DNA of 64,000 bases from Sceloporus undulatus. Taxonomy: Eukaryota > Chordata > Lepidosauria > Squamata > Phrynosomatidae. Location of the stretch: contig NC_056526.1 of assembly GCF_019175285.1 (NCBI RefSeq), forward strand, positions 122,996,964-123,060,963. Direction: 5' to 3'. The translations under genes were made by a program, and so were the position numbers. Below, one piece after another: positions 10,470 through 24,500 of this stretch. Below the pieces are notes generated by a model that saw only the letters and a list, made by a program, of their open reading frames with translations, ran no database searches and had not been told where the DNA came from. Numbering within the stretch: position 1 is the stretch's first letter; every line of letters begins with the position of its first letter.

Positions 10470-13240
10470 CCACTTTCTTTCTTCACATGACAAGCTTCTT
10501 GTCAGCAACTCATCTGAGCCCTGTAGCTCGACACTCCTAACACAAGAGTCTACAATATAGCAGATTTAGGGAAATGGGGAACTAAAAATTTATTGAATCA
10601 AAGGGAACTATATTTCCTTCTTGTGGACATCAGACTTCATATTTTCAGGAGTCATAATATTTCTGCATTTAATTTGCACCTTAGTCTTGAGCTACTGTGC
10701 CAGCATATCTGCATGTTAATGCTGGCAAAAACATCACTACAGCACTTTTATTAATGGCATGTTTTAAAACAATATAGCTATTGTTAGTTCCTCAGTAATT
10801 ACGTACTGATATAAAAAGGCTTAGATCAGACTTCAGATTCTAGAAAAAGTTAAAACATTGCACGGAAAAGCATAATGTCTTTGCAGTTAAGTACTGCTAC
10901 CCTTTAAGTCTTTATTCCTAAAGTGTGGAGGTAGCAGTGACATGTTTTCATGGTTACTTCCTAAACTGCTTCCTACGCAAGAATTCTGGAAAAGGTCAAC
11001 AATGCAATGAATTCAGATTGTCCTAGTTAGTCTAAACTGACTTGAATAACTGGTTTGTGTTAGACTGCAAGTATCATAAGAGGCAGAGTTGTATTTTGCT
11101 TTACTATACACTTATTGAACAGCACAGCCTCATATTATCAGATTGCTTTAGCTATACAGTAGGGGAGAACTCTGTCACTCATCCAAAAAACAGTATGAGA
11201 ACTTTAGTTTTGCTGCAGAGCATCTAAAATGGCATGTCAGCAGATGCTGTTAATGAACAGGTATCATGCTTCAGGAAAAGAAAACAGTTGTGTTTGTGTG
11301 TACCTGCAGAAAGGATAATAAATTCAGTATTTATGAAGCTTCAGTGAGGAGGAGTACTCTTATAGCTGTTGGGCTCTTAATGTTAAATTTTAATTTCATC
11401 TTTAAATGCAAACTATTGATACCCCCAAAGACGCATCACTTTCAGGCAGGATTATTAAAAATGTAAGGGAAAAGCTGTGCTTAGGATTTCATTGGAACTG
11501 ATGAAGAGCTGATATATTGCCACTCCAGATAGTGAGGGCCTTACAACAAGTGTGTATGCTGGAGCCATTAATGTAACTTATGGCAATTTAATGTTCTCTC
11601 ATCATCAACTTTGAGGGGCTTATAAGATCCAGGTTGCAAAATACAAGAACCTTCTGCTCACTTGGAACAAGGTGAAGCAGAAAGAAGGCAGGCCTGTGTG
11701 TTTAATCTTTTGTTTATCCACTGATTACTGAAGGGGCATTCCGTTATCTTAGAAATACATAACAATTAATCCATTGACATGAGGAGCTACTAAATGTGGG
11801 ACAAGTAGTGCACCTAGTAGAGGATGTATACAAAGTACAGATCTGCTCTGACTGGTGCAAAAACCTTCTGGTGGTATGGGAAATGTTTTATTTTAAAATG
11901 TGCACTTACTCAGACCACACTTAAACCTGCAATTGCACAAACTGTAATTATAACTTTCAATTTCTTCAGAGCCATTTCTGAAATTGGTCTGGAATGGGAG
12001 AGTAGGGTTGGGGGAAGGTGGGGAGGTTAACTCTGGAGGTAGGCAGGGAAAAAGCAAAGTGGAAGAAATTTAGGGAGGGGGGGAGTAGATGCTATTTGCA
12101 TGATAAAAGAAGGGCCTACCAAAATGATTCTAGACACACTGTTAGCACAGAGTATATAGTTAGTAAATAGTTCTAAAGCTTCAAAAGCAAAGTGTATTCA
12201 AGCATGAAGGTATCTAGTGTACTGAAAATTGTATTCCAAGGCCCTGATCGGAAGGGTGTGCATCCCCTGCTGATAAAGCAGTGTTTCCCCATTTCATTCA
12301 TTGCCAGGCTTACCATCAGCATTGATAGTCGTAATCACCTCTTAGGCAGCAAGGGCCACTTGGAAGAATATTTTTTCTCTTAATTCTGTCTAACAGGTGA
12401 TCAGTGCATCCAAGCTAATAGTATTAGTTACACTACATGCTGTTCTGCATATGCAGGTGTACCCCAGATGCTGGATGTAAGAACCTGTGCAACACACTTT
12501 TGTATGGATAAGGGGAAAGCCATTTCCATTTTAGTGTCCTAATTAGAGCGGGAATATGTACAATATTTGTAACGGAACATTTCTACAATATTTTCAATAT
12601 TTGACATTTCATGTAAGATCAACTCAAAAATTTGCACTAAATACCAACGAAGTGTTACTTTGCTTAACCTTTTTTTGTTTTGTTTCACAGCCTTTCCTAC
12701 TAAACACATTATTGAAACTCTGTAAAATGAAATCCAGCAAGGAATAACTTTCAACAACATTAATCCAACCACTATGTATAATATGGTCTCTCTCACTCTC
12801 TTTTTTTAGTAACTTGTATACAGATGTCCTGATCCAGAGGAAGTAATCATACCCAAATCCTGTCGAAATCATTGGGGTTTAAATTAGTCATAATGACATT
12901 ATCCTACAGATTAACAGGTGTTGGGAATAATTAACATTTTCTAGACTGGGGACAAAATATTATTTGAGGTTAAAGATTAACCTCTGTTCATATAGTGGTG
13001 TATAAAATTATAAACAAATGTATAATTGTGAGGTTTTGTTTTGTGTACTTTTTTAATTTTTCAAATGTTTTAAAGTGCAATTGTTTCTTATACTAATGTC
13101 ATTTTAATTCCTTTTAAATTATAATCTGCTGAAAATTATCAGAAGGTGTATGTATTCATTGTCTTTTTGTTAAAACATCGGGTTTGCCTTATATGGAGAG
13201 CCTGAAATTGCTGTAGGATCTAATTATGTGTTTTTACAAA
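10470..13240. other. Remainder of CRACD 3'UTR, no internal feature
   Basis: AT-rich and repeat-poor. I see no further hairpin, RNA gene or element. Confidence 0.5.
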
Positions 13241-13241
13241 C

Positions 13242-13247
13242 AATAAA
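13242..13247 (+). terminator. CRACD: Candidate CRACD poly(A) signal AATAAA
   Basis: Canonical hexamer in tacaaacaataaaatctgag, the clearest + strand hexamer after the stop in low-repeat sequence. Further + strand hexamers near 13355, 13740 and at 14032 could serve as alternative ends. Confidence 0.45.
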
Positions 13248-14031
13248 ATCTGAGTAAAACTATGACTAAGGGATATTAGTGCAATTTCTATTTTCAGTTT
13301 TGATTGTCAAGATTATACTGTAAATGGTCCATCACTGAAAATTTGTTCTATTTCAATAAAAAATGTGTTTCTGTAGCTATGACAGTACTTTTTATTTATT
13401 CATTCATACATGTTTTAGAAAATGTTCATAGTGACATTAAGGGATTGAACTATAAATTTATCTTTGTTGGTGACAGAGACACTACACTCATACATTGTTA
13501 TACAAGTTTAATATTTCTTTTCACAATTGCAACAGTCGGAAAAGTAAATCAGTGCAATATTTACACCGATTCCCCAGCCTGTAACTGCGAACTGTTAATT
13601 ATTATACTATAAATATAATGGAAGGGCTTTGAAGCATGTGCTTGGAAAACAAACAGATCCTTAGGAGGTAGATGAGGTACATGTTTAAAATGTTCCTCTA
13701 TGGAATATACCTTTAGCTGTTATATTACAGTAGTAAAGAATAATAAAATTGTAATTCTGTGAATTAGAAAAGGAAGTAGTTAAGAGCTTTTGCCTAACTG
13801 ACAATGTCTTATATTTTGTTATTTGTGAAGGAGAACATGTATTTCTAAGCTTTATAATTATAATACTAATTTCAATATATTATTAACAAGGACCCATTTC
13901 CCACCCAAATCTGCTGAAATACAGATATCACTTCTTTGGATATCATGTGACACCAAAACATTTTTGTACTATTGCATAACTATTAAGCTTACGTCTACTT
14001 TCCAATAATAAGCTGACACAGTTTTTTAAAG

Positions 14032-14048
14032 AATAAAAATGTTTTATT
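14032..14048. terminator. Near-palindromic AATAAA pair, possible shared poly(A) signal of CRACD and AASDH
   Basis: The sequence reads AATAAAAATGTTTTATT. A + strand AATAAA at 14032-14037 and a - strand AATAAA at 14048-14043 lie within 17 bases, between the stops of two convergent genes. The - strand hexamer is the most plausible AASDH signal and gives a 3'UTR of about 1.07 kb. The hexamers are seen; use by either gene is inferred. Confidence 0.45.
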
Positions 14049-15117
14049 AATTCATTCATAGTCTTATCAGTCTTATGCTTCTTTGATAGTGAAGACCACC
14101 CTTAGTTTTGACAATTATCTTTTTTCTTAAAGTATCAATAAATATGGATTAACATCTAAAACAGGACATATTTAGTACATTTGAATGCATTAGGTAATAA
14201 CAATCATGCCTATTAGAAATTTGTAAGATGCACAAACAACCTGGTGTCAAGAAGATTATGACCAAGATCCTGTATTACACGGTGTAGCACGAAAGTTCCA
14301 CATATGGAACTATGATACATCTCACCTTCCAGGACTTGCCCTCCCCTTCTCAATTATTTAATGGCTGGTGGAAAGCAAGTGGGGATTGCAGAATTGCCTG
14401 GCTAGGTCCCTGTAATTCAGGTACAGAACAATCACATCTATCAAGATTTGCCAGGTCCTTTTGTGGTCCTGGTGGATCGTGTCATTATTCTGCACCTGAC
14501 TGTAGTAATGTAGGGTGCATCTATACCATAGAAATAATGTAGTCTGATACTATTTTACCTGCCATGGCTCCATCCTACAGAATCCTGGGTCCATAGTTTT
14601 CTGAGGCAACAACAATCTTTGGCAGAGAAGACTGAAGACCTTGCAAAACCACATATCCCACAATACCATAGGATGGAGCTAAAGCAAAGAAGATACCAAA
14701 TTGCATTATTCTAAGTGCAAATGCACCCAAGGTCATACTTTTTTGTATCCTCTGACCATGCTCTCCATTGGCCACTCAATGACTATGCAGTGAGGGCTTG
14801 TAGCAGCTAAATGGGGTGGGGCTGTTTGCTGCAGAGAGAGGAAAAGAATTCTGGTAACAACAACAACCAAAAGAAAACATATGCAGACACAAGTTGGATT
14901 CTATGATTCTATGTTTGCATATGTCACTAGCTGGATGCCAGCCCATGCCAATTTAAATCATTCTAGAGTACCTTGATTTAACAATCAAGAAAATCTTAAT
15001 TTCAGTGCAATGTTATCCATTTTGTTTTCTGAGGTTTGAATTAAAAAAATGTATAAAAATATAAACATTTAAAAATCTGCATTATATACAAAATCAAAAA
15101 TACTGACAAGACCACTG
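14043..15117 (-). other. AASDH: Probable AASDH 3' untranslated region
   Basis: The stretch runs from the stop to the - strand AATAAA at 14048-14043. It contains a hAT-like foldback element at 14512-14728 and otherwise AT-rich sequence with no open frame of note. The extent is inferred from the hexamer alone. Confidence 0.4.
14512..14728. mobile_element. hAT-like foldback element in AASDH 3'UTR
   Basis: Ends agggtgcatct and agtgcaaatgcaccc are inverted. Internal ccatggctccatcctacag and caataccataggatggagct also pair. Related copies lie at 41838-42040 and, more distantly, 44947-45264. Confidence 0.7.
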
Positions 15118-15516
15118 TTAGGCAGTTGTGTTGGTTTCAGATATACTTATATCCATGCAATAAACGTAGTTGTTTCTACAACCTACAACAATCCTTGTTC
15201 CACATACTACAGGAGAAGAGAACACTTCTCCGGGAAGTTCCCCTGAACCTTCTATCAAACCAGTCTTAGCATTCAGGATCCATATGCTCCCATCTGTAGA
15301 TACAACTACTAGAAATGGTTTATTCCCCAAGTCTTGACTACGGAAAACAAATGGGGTTGCATATACAGTTGATGTGGTTTTAAACTTCCACAACAGATTG
15401 CCTTCCATATTACAGCAGTAGGTAAAGTAGTCATGGGAGCCAAAGAATATGTCATTAGTACAATCTGATATACAGGGTGATGAAAAAATTGGTCCATTGC
15501 TGGAAAACTTCCAAAC
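15118..15516 (-). CDS. AASDH: AASDH last coding exon, final propeller blades and stop
   Basis: 399 nt with TAA at 15120-15118. The acceptor is ttttcatatag. Encodes VWKFSSNGPIFSSPC, FFGSHDYFTYCCNMEG, VVSTDGSIWILNAKTG, GELPGEVFSSPVV and NNYVYCMDI. A 5.1-kb intron separates it from the preceding exon. Confidence 0.95.
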   Translation of the reverse strand, partial: VWKFSSNGPIFSSPCISDCTNDIFFGSHDYFTYCCNMEGNLLWKFKTTSTVYATPFVFRSQDLGNKPFLVVVSTDGSIWILNAKTGLIEGSGELPGEVFSSPVVCGTRIVVGCRNNYVYCMDISISETNTTA

Positions 15517-18500
15517 CTATATGAAAATAATAAGAAATTGAATTTAGTATTGTAACTTCAATTCCAGGCAGTTGAACATATTATATAAACGAACATTAAT
15601 CTTTACATCTAGAAAAGTCTTACAAAATGTGCAAATTGATTAGGACACTTGGTCTATAAACTGTCTTATCTAGTGGGCATCATCAAGATTGTAAAGGGGG
15701 GGGACGACAATCAACTACCTACTGGATCTGTAGTTACCATGAACCTGCTTGCTTCTCTGTACCTTTGCCAGAAACAACACTGACAAAGGCAGAATACATA
15801 TGATGAATAGTTCTGGTCCAGTAGTGGTTCCTTAAGTCATCCTTCAGTATAACTACAACTCTTCAGGGGCTCCTGCTGCTGCTTACTGCTGGGCCGAATT
15901 CAGATAATGAAGAAGCAGTTAATCTCATTTTAGAGAGGAGAAAATGAGAGTGCAATCACAGATTGAGATCAACTTCATTTTCCTTCCTCTCAGAGTAGCT
16001 GCATATGCATTGTCTGAATGTAGATGTAGTTGTTCTAATCTAAAGCAAGAAATTTCACAGGCAAAGAAAGAAAAACAATAGTAAATATGGTTTTAAAAGA
16101 GAAAAGCACGGAGAGAGAGTTCTGTCCTGAACAAATGGACAAATGAAAGAAAGAGCTAAGTACTACCACTACTAGATGAAAACTGCTGGCCATGTGAGCC
16201 CTTCCTTTGCCAACAGAAAAAGTAATCAAAATTAGCCAAAATATTGCATAAAGAGGTTCTGTATCACTACATTCACTTTTGCATGGACCCAGTTCATGTA
16301 TTCAGCTCCAAATCTGAACTGATGTATTTAGCCAAAATAAGACTTCAAGCAAAGTGCATTCAAATTAATTTTATGTCCAAATTAAGGCTTCAAGTCAGTT
16401 TCACAGCGGGCAAAGACTCAAACAATTGGACGACTCTAAAGGGGCAGATTCCTCCACCAAATCCCTGTTGGGGGCTAATATCAGGCTCCAAAAGTAACTA
16501 ACGACTACTACTACAAACCAAAATGCTCAAGACTAAAATGAGATGTAAATCAAGGAGTCATTCAAAAGAGACAGTGCTGGAATAACATGTGCTCTGAAAC
16601 AGTTTTTTAAAAGTGAAACCAAGGAGAGGAGAAAAGGTTTCAGGAGATTTTGAATGGACAGCAGGACTTGGCACAAGAAGCATTCTTGAACCAACCGGAA
16701 AAAGTGCCCACAGTGCTATTAAATTCAAAATATGTATAAGCGCCTAATTGCCAAGAACAGCATAGTTTCATTTTTCTTCAAAAAAGCAAATGTCTTTAAA
16801 AAAGACACTGAAAGTGAAAGCAAAGATGTTCAAATCTCTCCAGAACATTTGATGGCTATTCAAAACAACAGTAATAAAAGTTTGATGGAAAGTATACTGC
16901 AGACTGAGAAGGTACCAACCACTAAGTCCAAAAAGATACCCATGTTGTTAACATATTAGAAACAAGAAGGCTTCAGTGAAAAGGAAAATAGAAAACAACA
17001 ACATAGGACCATATCTTTAAAATTAATGAAAATGAAAGCATAGAAATTTCTTAGATCCATCAAAAGCAGGAAACCTGCTAGGGTGGTAGTTTGCCTGTTA
17101 GATGGCAAGGGTATTAAATGTCTACATGGTACCTTGAAGACTAACAAGGTTATTAAGGCATATATTTTCTGCAGGAGAATACCACAGAAAATCTGAATAA
17201 ATTATATGTGGGGCTGGAATAGGGATGGTAATCCTGGATTTTTCTGATCCCGAGAGATGTTGGGGGAAAGCAATCAATTTTTCCTCCTGCAGTGTCATGA
17301 CACTTTGGAACATTTTTCCTGCAATGATAGAAATCTGACTAACTTGATGAAAAAAGAATTGGAGCTTTCCTAAAAGCAGCATACTTTTCTGGAAAGCTTC
17401 ACAGCTTTCCCCGGAGAGCTATTGAGCTTTCCAAAAAGACTTATGAAAAATAGCACAAAATGGAATGTTGCACAGCTTTAAATGTTGCACAACTTTAATA
17501 GTCTTTTGTCCTAAAGTCAGGGAGAGGAGCACAAAATAGAATGATGTATAGCCAAAAGGACAAACAAATGGTTCCTAGAGGAGATCAAGCCAGAAATCTC
17601 CCTGGAAGCCAAGATGACCAAACTGAGGCTGTCGTACTTCGGGCACATCATGGGAAGGAAGGACTCAGTGGAAAAGACAATAATGCTGGGAAAGATGGAA
17701 GGAAGTATGAAGAGAGGAAGGCCACATGTCAGATGGATGGACTCTACTAAGGAGGTCATGGGTATGGGGTTGCAGGAATTAAGCAGAGCAGTGGAGGACA
17801 AAGGGTCTTGGAGATGTCTCATCCATAGGGTCGCCATGAGTTGAGATCGACTCGAGGGCAGTTAACAACAAATAGCTTTGAAAGCTATAGAGCTTTTCTT
17901 TTCCAAAAAGACAAAAGGAAAAAGCACAAAAGGGAATGATGTGCAGCTTTAAAAGCTATGGAGCTTTAAAAAAATGGAGGAAAAAAAGCACAAAATGTAA
18001 TGCTGCACAGCTTTCAATGGTGCACAACTTTAAAATGAGAATGGGAACTGAAGCCCTGAAAGTGCAAAACATAGTACATTATCCACAGAACAAATGGCAG
18101 ACACACAGAGACAACACTTTAATATATAGTTTTCTGTTTCTACAGTTTTTTGTATTTTGTAGTTTTCCCAAGTGTACATGAACAGCTTAAATTTTATTTT
18201 CTTGAAAAGCTATATAGTTTCTGAAGCTGCAAAGATTGCAAAGTGCACAGAATGTTTTATGCTGAGAACAACAAATTAAGCAAGATTGCACATACTTTCT
18301 AGGTAATATTTTTCTTTCTACAAATGTTCCTGAGAGGCCAGGAACCCCAAATTTCAATCCCAATCACACAACCATTGGATAACTACTCCATTCCTTGGCC
18401 AGAATCTTATTGAAGTCATATGCTATACACTTGTCCCTTCATTTTCGCAGGCTTGGAGTCCATGTCCCTCACCCGTTCACGGGTGGCCAATGGTGGGGGA

Positions 18501-21500
18501 TAAAATGGGGCACATGCGCCACTGATGCATGGGCCATTATTTTCAATAGGACTCGGATATTTGTGAGTTGCCATTTTCGTGGGGTGTGTGTGTCCAGAAC
18601 AGATCCCACATGAATTGGGAGGGGCTACTGTATTATTTAGACACTTGTATAAAGATGTACACAATTACCCCTTATGTAAACAGTTCTCCATTTAGCTAGA
18701 ACACAATGGCACTTGGGCACAGCTCCACTCCTCCCTCAAATAATCAACCACAGGAATGGTTAGGAAGCTACCAGATACACTTGTCATCTCTGACTGCAGT
18801 TGCCACTTCCACTTCCTTAAGTACTACATTGAATGTTTACATTCTGTTGGTACTGACAACATGTGTGTGTCTTCACTATGGAAGATGTAGAGAGGGGTTT
18901 CTTTTTTATTTTCTTTATTTATATGCCTCCTTTCTTCCAGGCTGAGACGCAAGGAGAAATGGTTTTGGTTCTGTGGTCAAATTGCTACTCAGGACAACGC
19001 TGGAAAATTGTGTAATGATGAGTGGAGCGCCATGTGCAAGTCCCTTTTTACTCATGCTGAGAATATGTTTCATGCTTCTCTTGCCACATAAAGACCCTTT
19101 TTTTGCCTCTTAGCCATTGGATAGCAAGGGGCGTAAAATTTCCAATTAGACCTAACAGTGAGATTCTGCCTTCTTTATCTTCCTAATTAGAAATATAAGT
19201 GGAATTCAGAGGGAATTCATATTATCTCTGATTAATTATCAGAAAAGAGCAAGTTTCCCTACAAGAAAAGATATATTGGGTAATTTTTTTACTTTAAAGA
19301 AAAGAAGTGAAAACCTTGATAGAGATATGTGAAACCATGCATAATATGGACAAGGAAGCCTTGCTTAGCAAGTTCCTTAGTCCTTAGCAACACTAGAATG
19401 CAATAGTCAAGCCAAGCAAATGAATGGTGAGTGATTCTGGACAGAAAACATGCCGTATTTATTTGGACAGCACATCCTGCTATCATCAGATGTGTTGATG
19501 GCCAGCAATCTTTAAAATACAGTCGACCCTCCTTATCCACTGATTTTTTTAATCCACAGATTCAAGTATCCACAAATTGAAAATATATATTTTTAAAGTA
19601 TAAATTTCAAATAGCAAACCTTGATTTTCTATTTTCTATAATGGACACCATTTTGCTATGCCACTGTATTTTATGGGACTTGAACATCCACAGGTTTTGT
19701 TATCCATGGGGGGCCCTGGAACCAAACCCCAGCCGATAACAAGGACCCACTGTAAATACATTCTGGGAGGATAAAACTTTCAAATAGCTACTTATCATGA
19801 TGCTACCCTCAGAACTGGAAGCAGCATGTCCCTGAATAGCCAACTTTGGGAAAGAAATGTGGGAAAAGGCCATCTCCTACTTCCCAGAGGTATCTGACTG
19901 GCCATGATAGATTAGGTATACCTTTCCATTTTTTTTATGTCTAAACTTTTCCCATTGGAAAAACAAATATAAACAAAACAGATATAAAAATGAGTGCTAA
20001 AATCATGAATGAATAATTAAAACAAATTAAATCTACTCTTACATTTTATTGTACTAGCATTTTAGTTATAAAACATCAATCCCAAAGCACTAGCTAGGTG
20101 AAGATCCTAGGTTTATTCTCCCAGAATACTTTTAGTCTTTTAGGTTTTGAATACTGTGTTCATACTTTCATATCTTGTCCCTGCTATTGCCTTTACTATT
20201 ATATTCTTCAACTGTCTTTTTAAAAAATATTTATGCAGTGTTTCTTGTTTTTATATTGTATGGTTTTATCCCTCTTTTGTGACCTACATAGGAGGCTTTA
20301 GCTGTTGGGAAGTACAGAAAGTAATAGATATAAAGAATATGTATCAATCTAGTATCTTAAATACCCAAAATAAAGGCACTAGCTCTTCTTGTCTGATCCT
20401 GGAAGCTAAGCAGGGTCTGCCCTGCTTAATTGGATGGGAGACTGCCAATGAATACCAGATGGTATAGGCTGTACTTCAGAGGCAGGAACTAGCAAAAGCA
20501 TTTCTGAGTAGTCTTTGCCAAAGAAACCCTATGAAATTCTTGGGGTAAACTTAAATATACAGGTGACTTAAAGGCACCCACACACACATGTAACAAAAGA
20601 TATAAGCAATATGAAACATTTTACCTTTTCTCCAAAGTGGCTAAAGCAATATAGATTTCCATCCACACATCCAACACATACATAGTCCTTGTTGCAATGT
20701 GGTGATGAGAAGATAGGTTTTCCACAAAAATATTTCCAAATTATGTTCCCCGTAATCTGTAATGCACAAATGACTGTTTAGGGTTTTTGAAGACTTAAAA
20801 CAAGAATGGGCAGCTGCAGTAGTGACATGGGCCAATTTTCATACACAGACACATCAGCAGCCTGCAGCAGTGAAATCTCAGCCAAAAATGCAGCCCAGTA
20901 AGAGACTGCAAGGCTACCCCCCCTTTCGTACTTCTTCGGGGCAGTGTGTGTGCTGAGGGTTTGAAAGATAAACCACTGCTCCAGAAACAGTTATTTACTA
21001 GTTTGGATGTTTAGAGTAAAAAAAAAAAAAAATCTAATGGAAGGGTTGGAGGCTGCAAACAGGGGACTGAAGCTGGTGGCTCCACTTCTCCCCATTTCTG
21101 ACGTAAACCAATTGTAAATGTAAAAATCTGAGCAAAGACCTAGAAATGTTACTAAGTGGACATTTTTTTCACAGCATCCTGTGCCAGGTTACCTACTACT
21201 TAAGATAAGAAGGGCCCTGCCTAGAGACGCATGGTAGTACAAAAATCAGCTGTAGTGCCTCTTGCAACATCACCTTACAATGGCTGTGATTTTCTATCAT
21301 CTACTTAGCTAGGTAACCACATTGGCTAGGAAGCTCAGTAGTGTCTCCCAGCCCTATTTAATTTCTTATCTTCTGAATATATTATGTTTGTGGTAGTTTG
21401 GGGGGTTACTCTAATAAAAGGTATGAAAGGATTACATCAAGGGTAGCTTCAGGTGGTTTGGTGCTCTCCAAAATAATTCTTCAGGACCTCCTACCCAAAG

Positions 21501-24500
21501 TTCCTAAGGCCCTCAGGGAACCTGCACCAGTACAAATTTCTGGACCATACAAAGCCAGCAAAGCACATACGGGGTTTACAGCTAACAGCAGTCCTCCAAG
21601 TGTTGCAGCATACAAGTGGTGTGGCAATACACTGAGATGAGGAGAAGAAAATACAGCTCCAGCTTCGCTGTTTAACTTCCAGACACACTCTTCCTTCTGT
21701 TAGCACAACATAATATAAATTAAAGGTTCTGCCATTGATTAATTAAAGGCTAAAGTTCAAAAACTTGCAAATAAAAAATTTTTAAAATATGGTATTATCC
21801 TGCAAATAAATCTTAGTACTTAGTATAGGATATTCAGTAGCCAAGGTCATGTGCATTCTGTTGCTGTCATTGTTGTTTTATATCATATTCAGAGGGATGG
21901 TATTCGTAAATTATCAGTGTCATACACATTCTTCAGAATGTATGCAAAGATATGTGCTGTTTTGACAAAAAGAAGCATGCTGTAACAATATACAATTGGT
22001 GGCACACTGTTACGAGACATACATAGGCAAAAGTTACCTGTACATGTCTATTTTTGGTCACTGTGGAGGTTGGTTCCCTTCCTCCTCCTGCAAAAACCAA
22101 AGCTTCCTTGCAGAAACCAAATATCCCACCTACCATAGAGCTTCTGAAGCGCCCCACTCATGGCCATTTATGCCTGGAAGAGAATATGGGAACTGCAGAA
22201 GTGTCTGGCTACTGATACCTCCAGAAGACCCCTGTGGACCTTAGCAGATGAAGTAATCACTTCAGATCTTGCTATGGGGACACAGCCAGACACTTCTGCC
22301 CCCTCCCCAGTTCCTCTTCAAGCAAAGATGCCTGTGGGGCATGGGGCTTCAGCAGCAGTATGGTTGGATTAGTGTTGCATAGTTCAGTAAGTGCAATACA
22401 GTACTACGCTATGCATTATCAATAATGCAATCCTATATGAACTTACTTGAACTAAACAGAGCTTACTTTACCTAGATTTAGTAGGGTGTATTCTATGGAA
22501 CTCAACTCTTTAAAACAGGTGCACAAAGGTAAATGCATAGGGAAATAGTTAACTGATTTGACTGTGAGCAACATATAAAATGATGCAGTTGTAAACACAT
22601 TTTAAAGCAGGTCTAATTCACTCACATCTTTAAATGTTTATGGCAGTTGGTGATCTATGTCTGTCTATGGGTAGTGATCTATAGTTTGTTATGGGGCTTG
22701 ATCTAGATTACAGTGCACACTTTTAGGTATTTTTACTTTTCAGTGCGGTCAGCTAAAATGGGATTTTCTATGAATGAAACTGACATTACACTAAGAAGAC
22801 ATCTCACTTTAACATTCATGACTACTCACATAAATATCTAAAGCATATAAATGCTGGTCATGAGATCCTATGAAGATTAGCCCTGTGGATGTATCCACAG
22901 CTGGAGAACTTTTCACAGCATCCGCAGTGGAAAATGTCCATTGTACTTGCCCATTACTGCTTCTGAGTACGTACACCAATCCATTGTAACATCCTGTATA
23001 AAATTGCATGCACAGAAAGAAGAAATAGTTCGGTAAGCACTGTAACTATTCCATAACAAGTGTTAAAAAAATATCTGAAACCTCCAAAATACTTATGATG
23101 CTTCCAAACACGAGAAGTCAATTCATAAAAACCAACAGTTATAAAACTTATGTCCATTGATGTGAACTGTATTCACTTTAAAAAAAAAGCCCTGCTACAT
23201 CATCATACTTCCCACCACCATATGGTTTCACAAAAAAAGGAACTAAATTAGTTGCATAACTCCAATGTGCCTTATAAAATCACTAGCTGCTCAGAATACT
23301 TAAAATGTCAAAGGAAAAGGAACAAAGATACATACCAACAATGATAAAGTTTCCACACTTAGATACACAGGCAGAAGACTCAATACGGTCTGCAAGATTC
23401 CTCTTCCACTTGACTTCTCCTGAATATAGGTCAATTGCTTGAATTATGTGAGAATGAGATCCAATATATACAAAGGCAGATGAAATATCAGTAAGTGATA
23501 TTACAACTAGGGGAGATGCATCTACACACTTCCCCAGATCTGTCCTCCATCTTATGTTAAGTATCAGATTTTCAACAGTTCTTCCTAGATTCTCTTGTAA
23601 AGCAGTTTTTCTAACAGAATCTACTTCTGTTAGATTTGCGTTGCTGACAACCGTTTTGTCAGGCTGAGTTTTCAGTGCTAAATTTTCTCCCACCTGTTCT
23701 GTTTTACTCTGGTTCTTCAAAGGCTCTCCAATAGACAATGACCTGTTCCCTCGGCTTATAGCAAAAAATCCAGCTGAGTCCACTTCAACATCCAACGGCC
23801 TTTCAGATTTCAGTTCTGCATGCTTTGCACTAGTGTCCTCCTTCTCATTTTCACATAGTTTTCTTTTTAAGGCACTCTTACAGCTTACTTTTACATCATC
23901 ATCTGCAAAAGCTGTACTTAGAATATGCTTATATACCTCTCCAATAGAACTACTGAGTATAATTTCCAGGAGGCCTGGTACTGCCCTGCCTACCATAAGT
24001 TCAACTTCCTCTTGGAACTGTAATGCTTTTAAGGAATCTCCACCACTGTGAAAAAACAGTGAATTTTTCACAATGCTACTGGAATCATCTGGAAAATTCA
24101 GAAGAGACTGCAGGGAGAGAAAGAAAGAAAAGTGGCAAAGCATAATATATGTGCTCTTAAATATGAGGCAATCTGTTAATCTACAAGGCAGCAAGAAGAC
24201 AGCCCTCTGAAAGAAATAAGAACAGACCATTCACATCCCCTTTAGAACTAAGTGCTGGCTCAATGAAGTTATGCAAAGATGTTAGTTTCATACTTTTAAA
24301 AAACAAGGCAAATTCCTTGGATATATTAGAAATACTAAGGTGGGGAAACACAACTCTCATTGCACATTTTCTTTCTTATACAAGAATGCCTTCCTTTGCT
24401 CTAGATTCCTTTTATTATGTTGTATCCTCTCACACTTCTCCTACCTTTGACTTTGGTCTCTGCTGGGTCAGAACAATGGAACCAAGTAATGTGAGCACAT

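Larger units (their letters stand above)
9068..13265 (+). other. CRACD: Probable CRACD 3' untranslated region
   Basis: About 4.2 kb follow the CRACD stop. The stretch is AT-rich, nearly free of recognisable dispersed repeats (unlike its surroundings) and holds no convincing open frame. This fits a long 3'UTR ending at AATAAA (13242-13247). A foldback of about 222 bp occupies 10245-10466. The UTR extent is inferred from repeat depletion and the hexamer only. Confidence 0.6.

Noticed and set aside
20380-20470. Possible 5S rRNA gene
   Set aside because: Only the 3' half is 5S-like, with substitutions, and it is joined to a SINE body and tail.
21491-21570. Extension of the AASDH 126-nt exon through the open frame downstream of AAC CCC
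   Set aside because: The frame stays open, but the gtatgt donor, phase and family alignment place the exon end at 21571.
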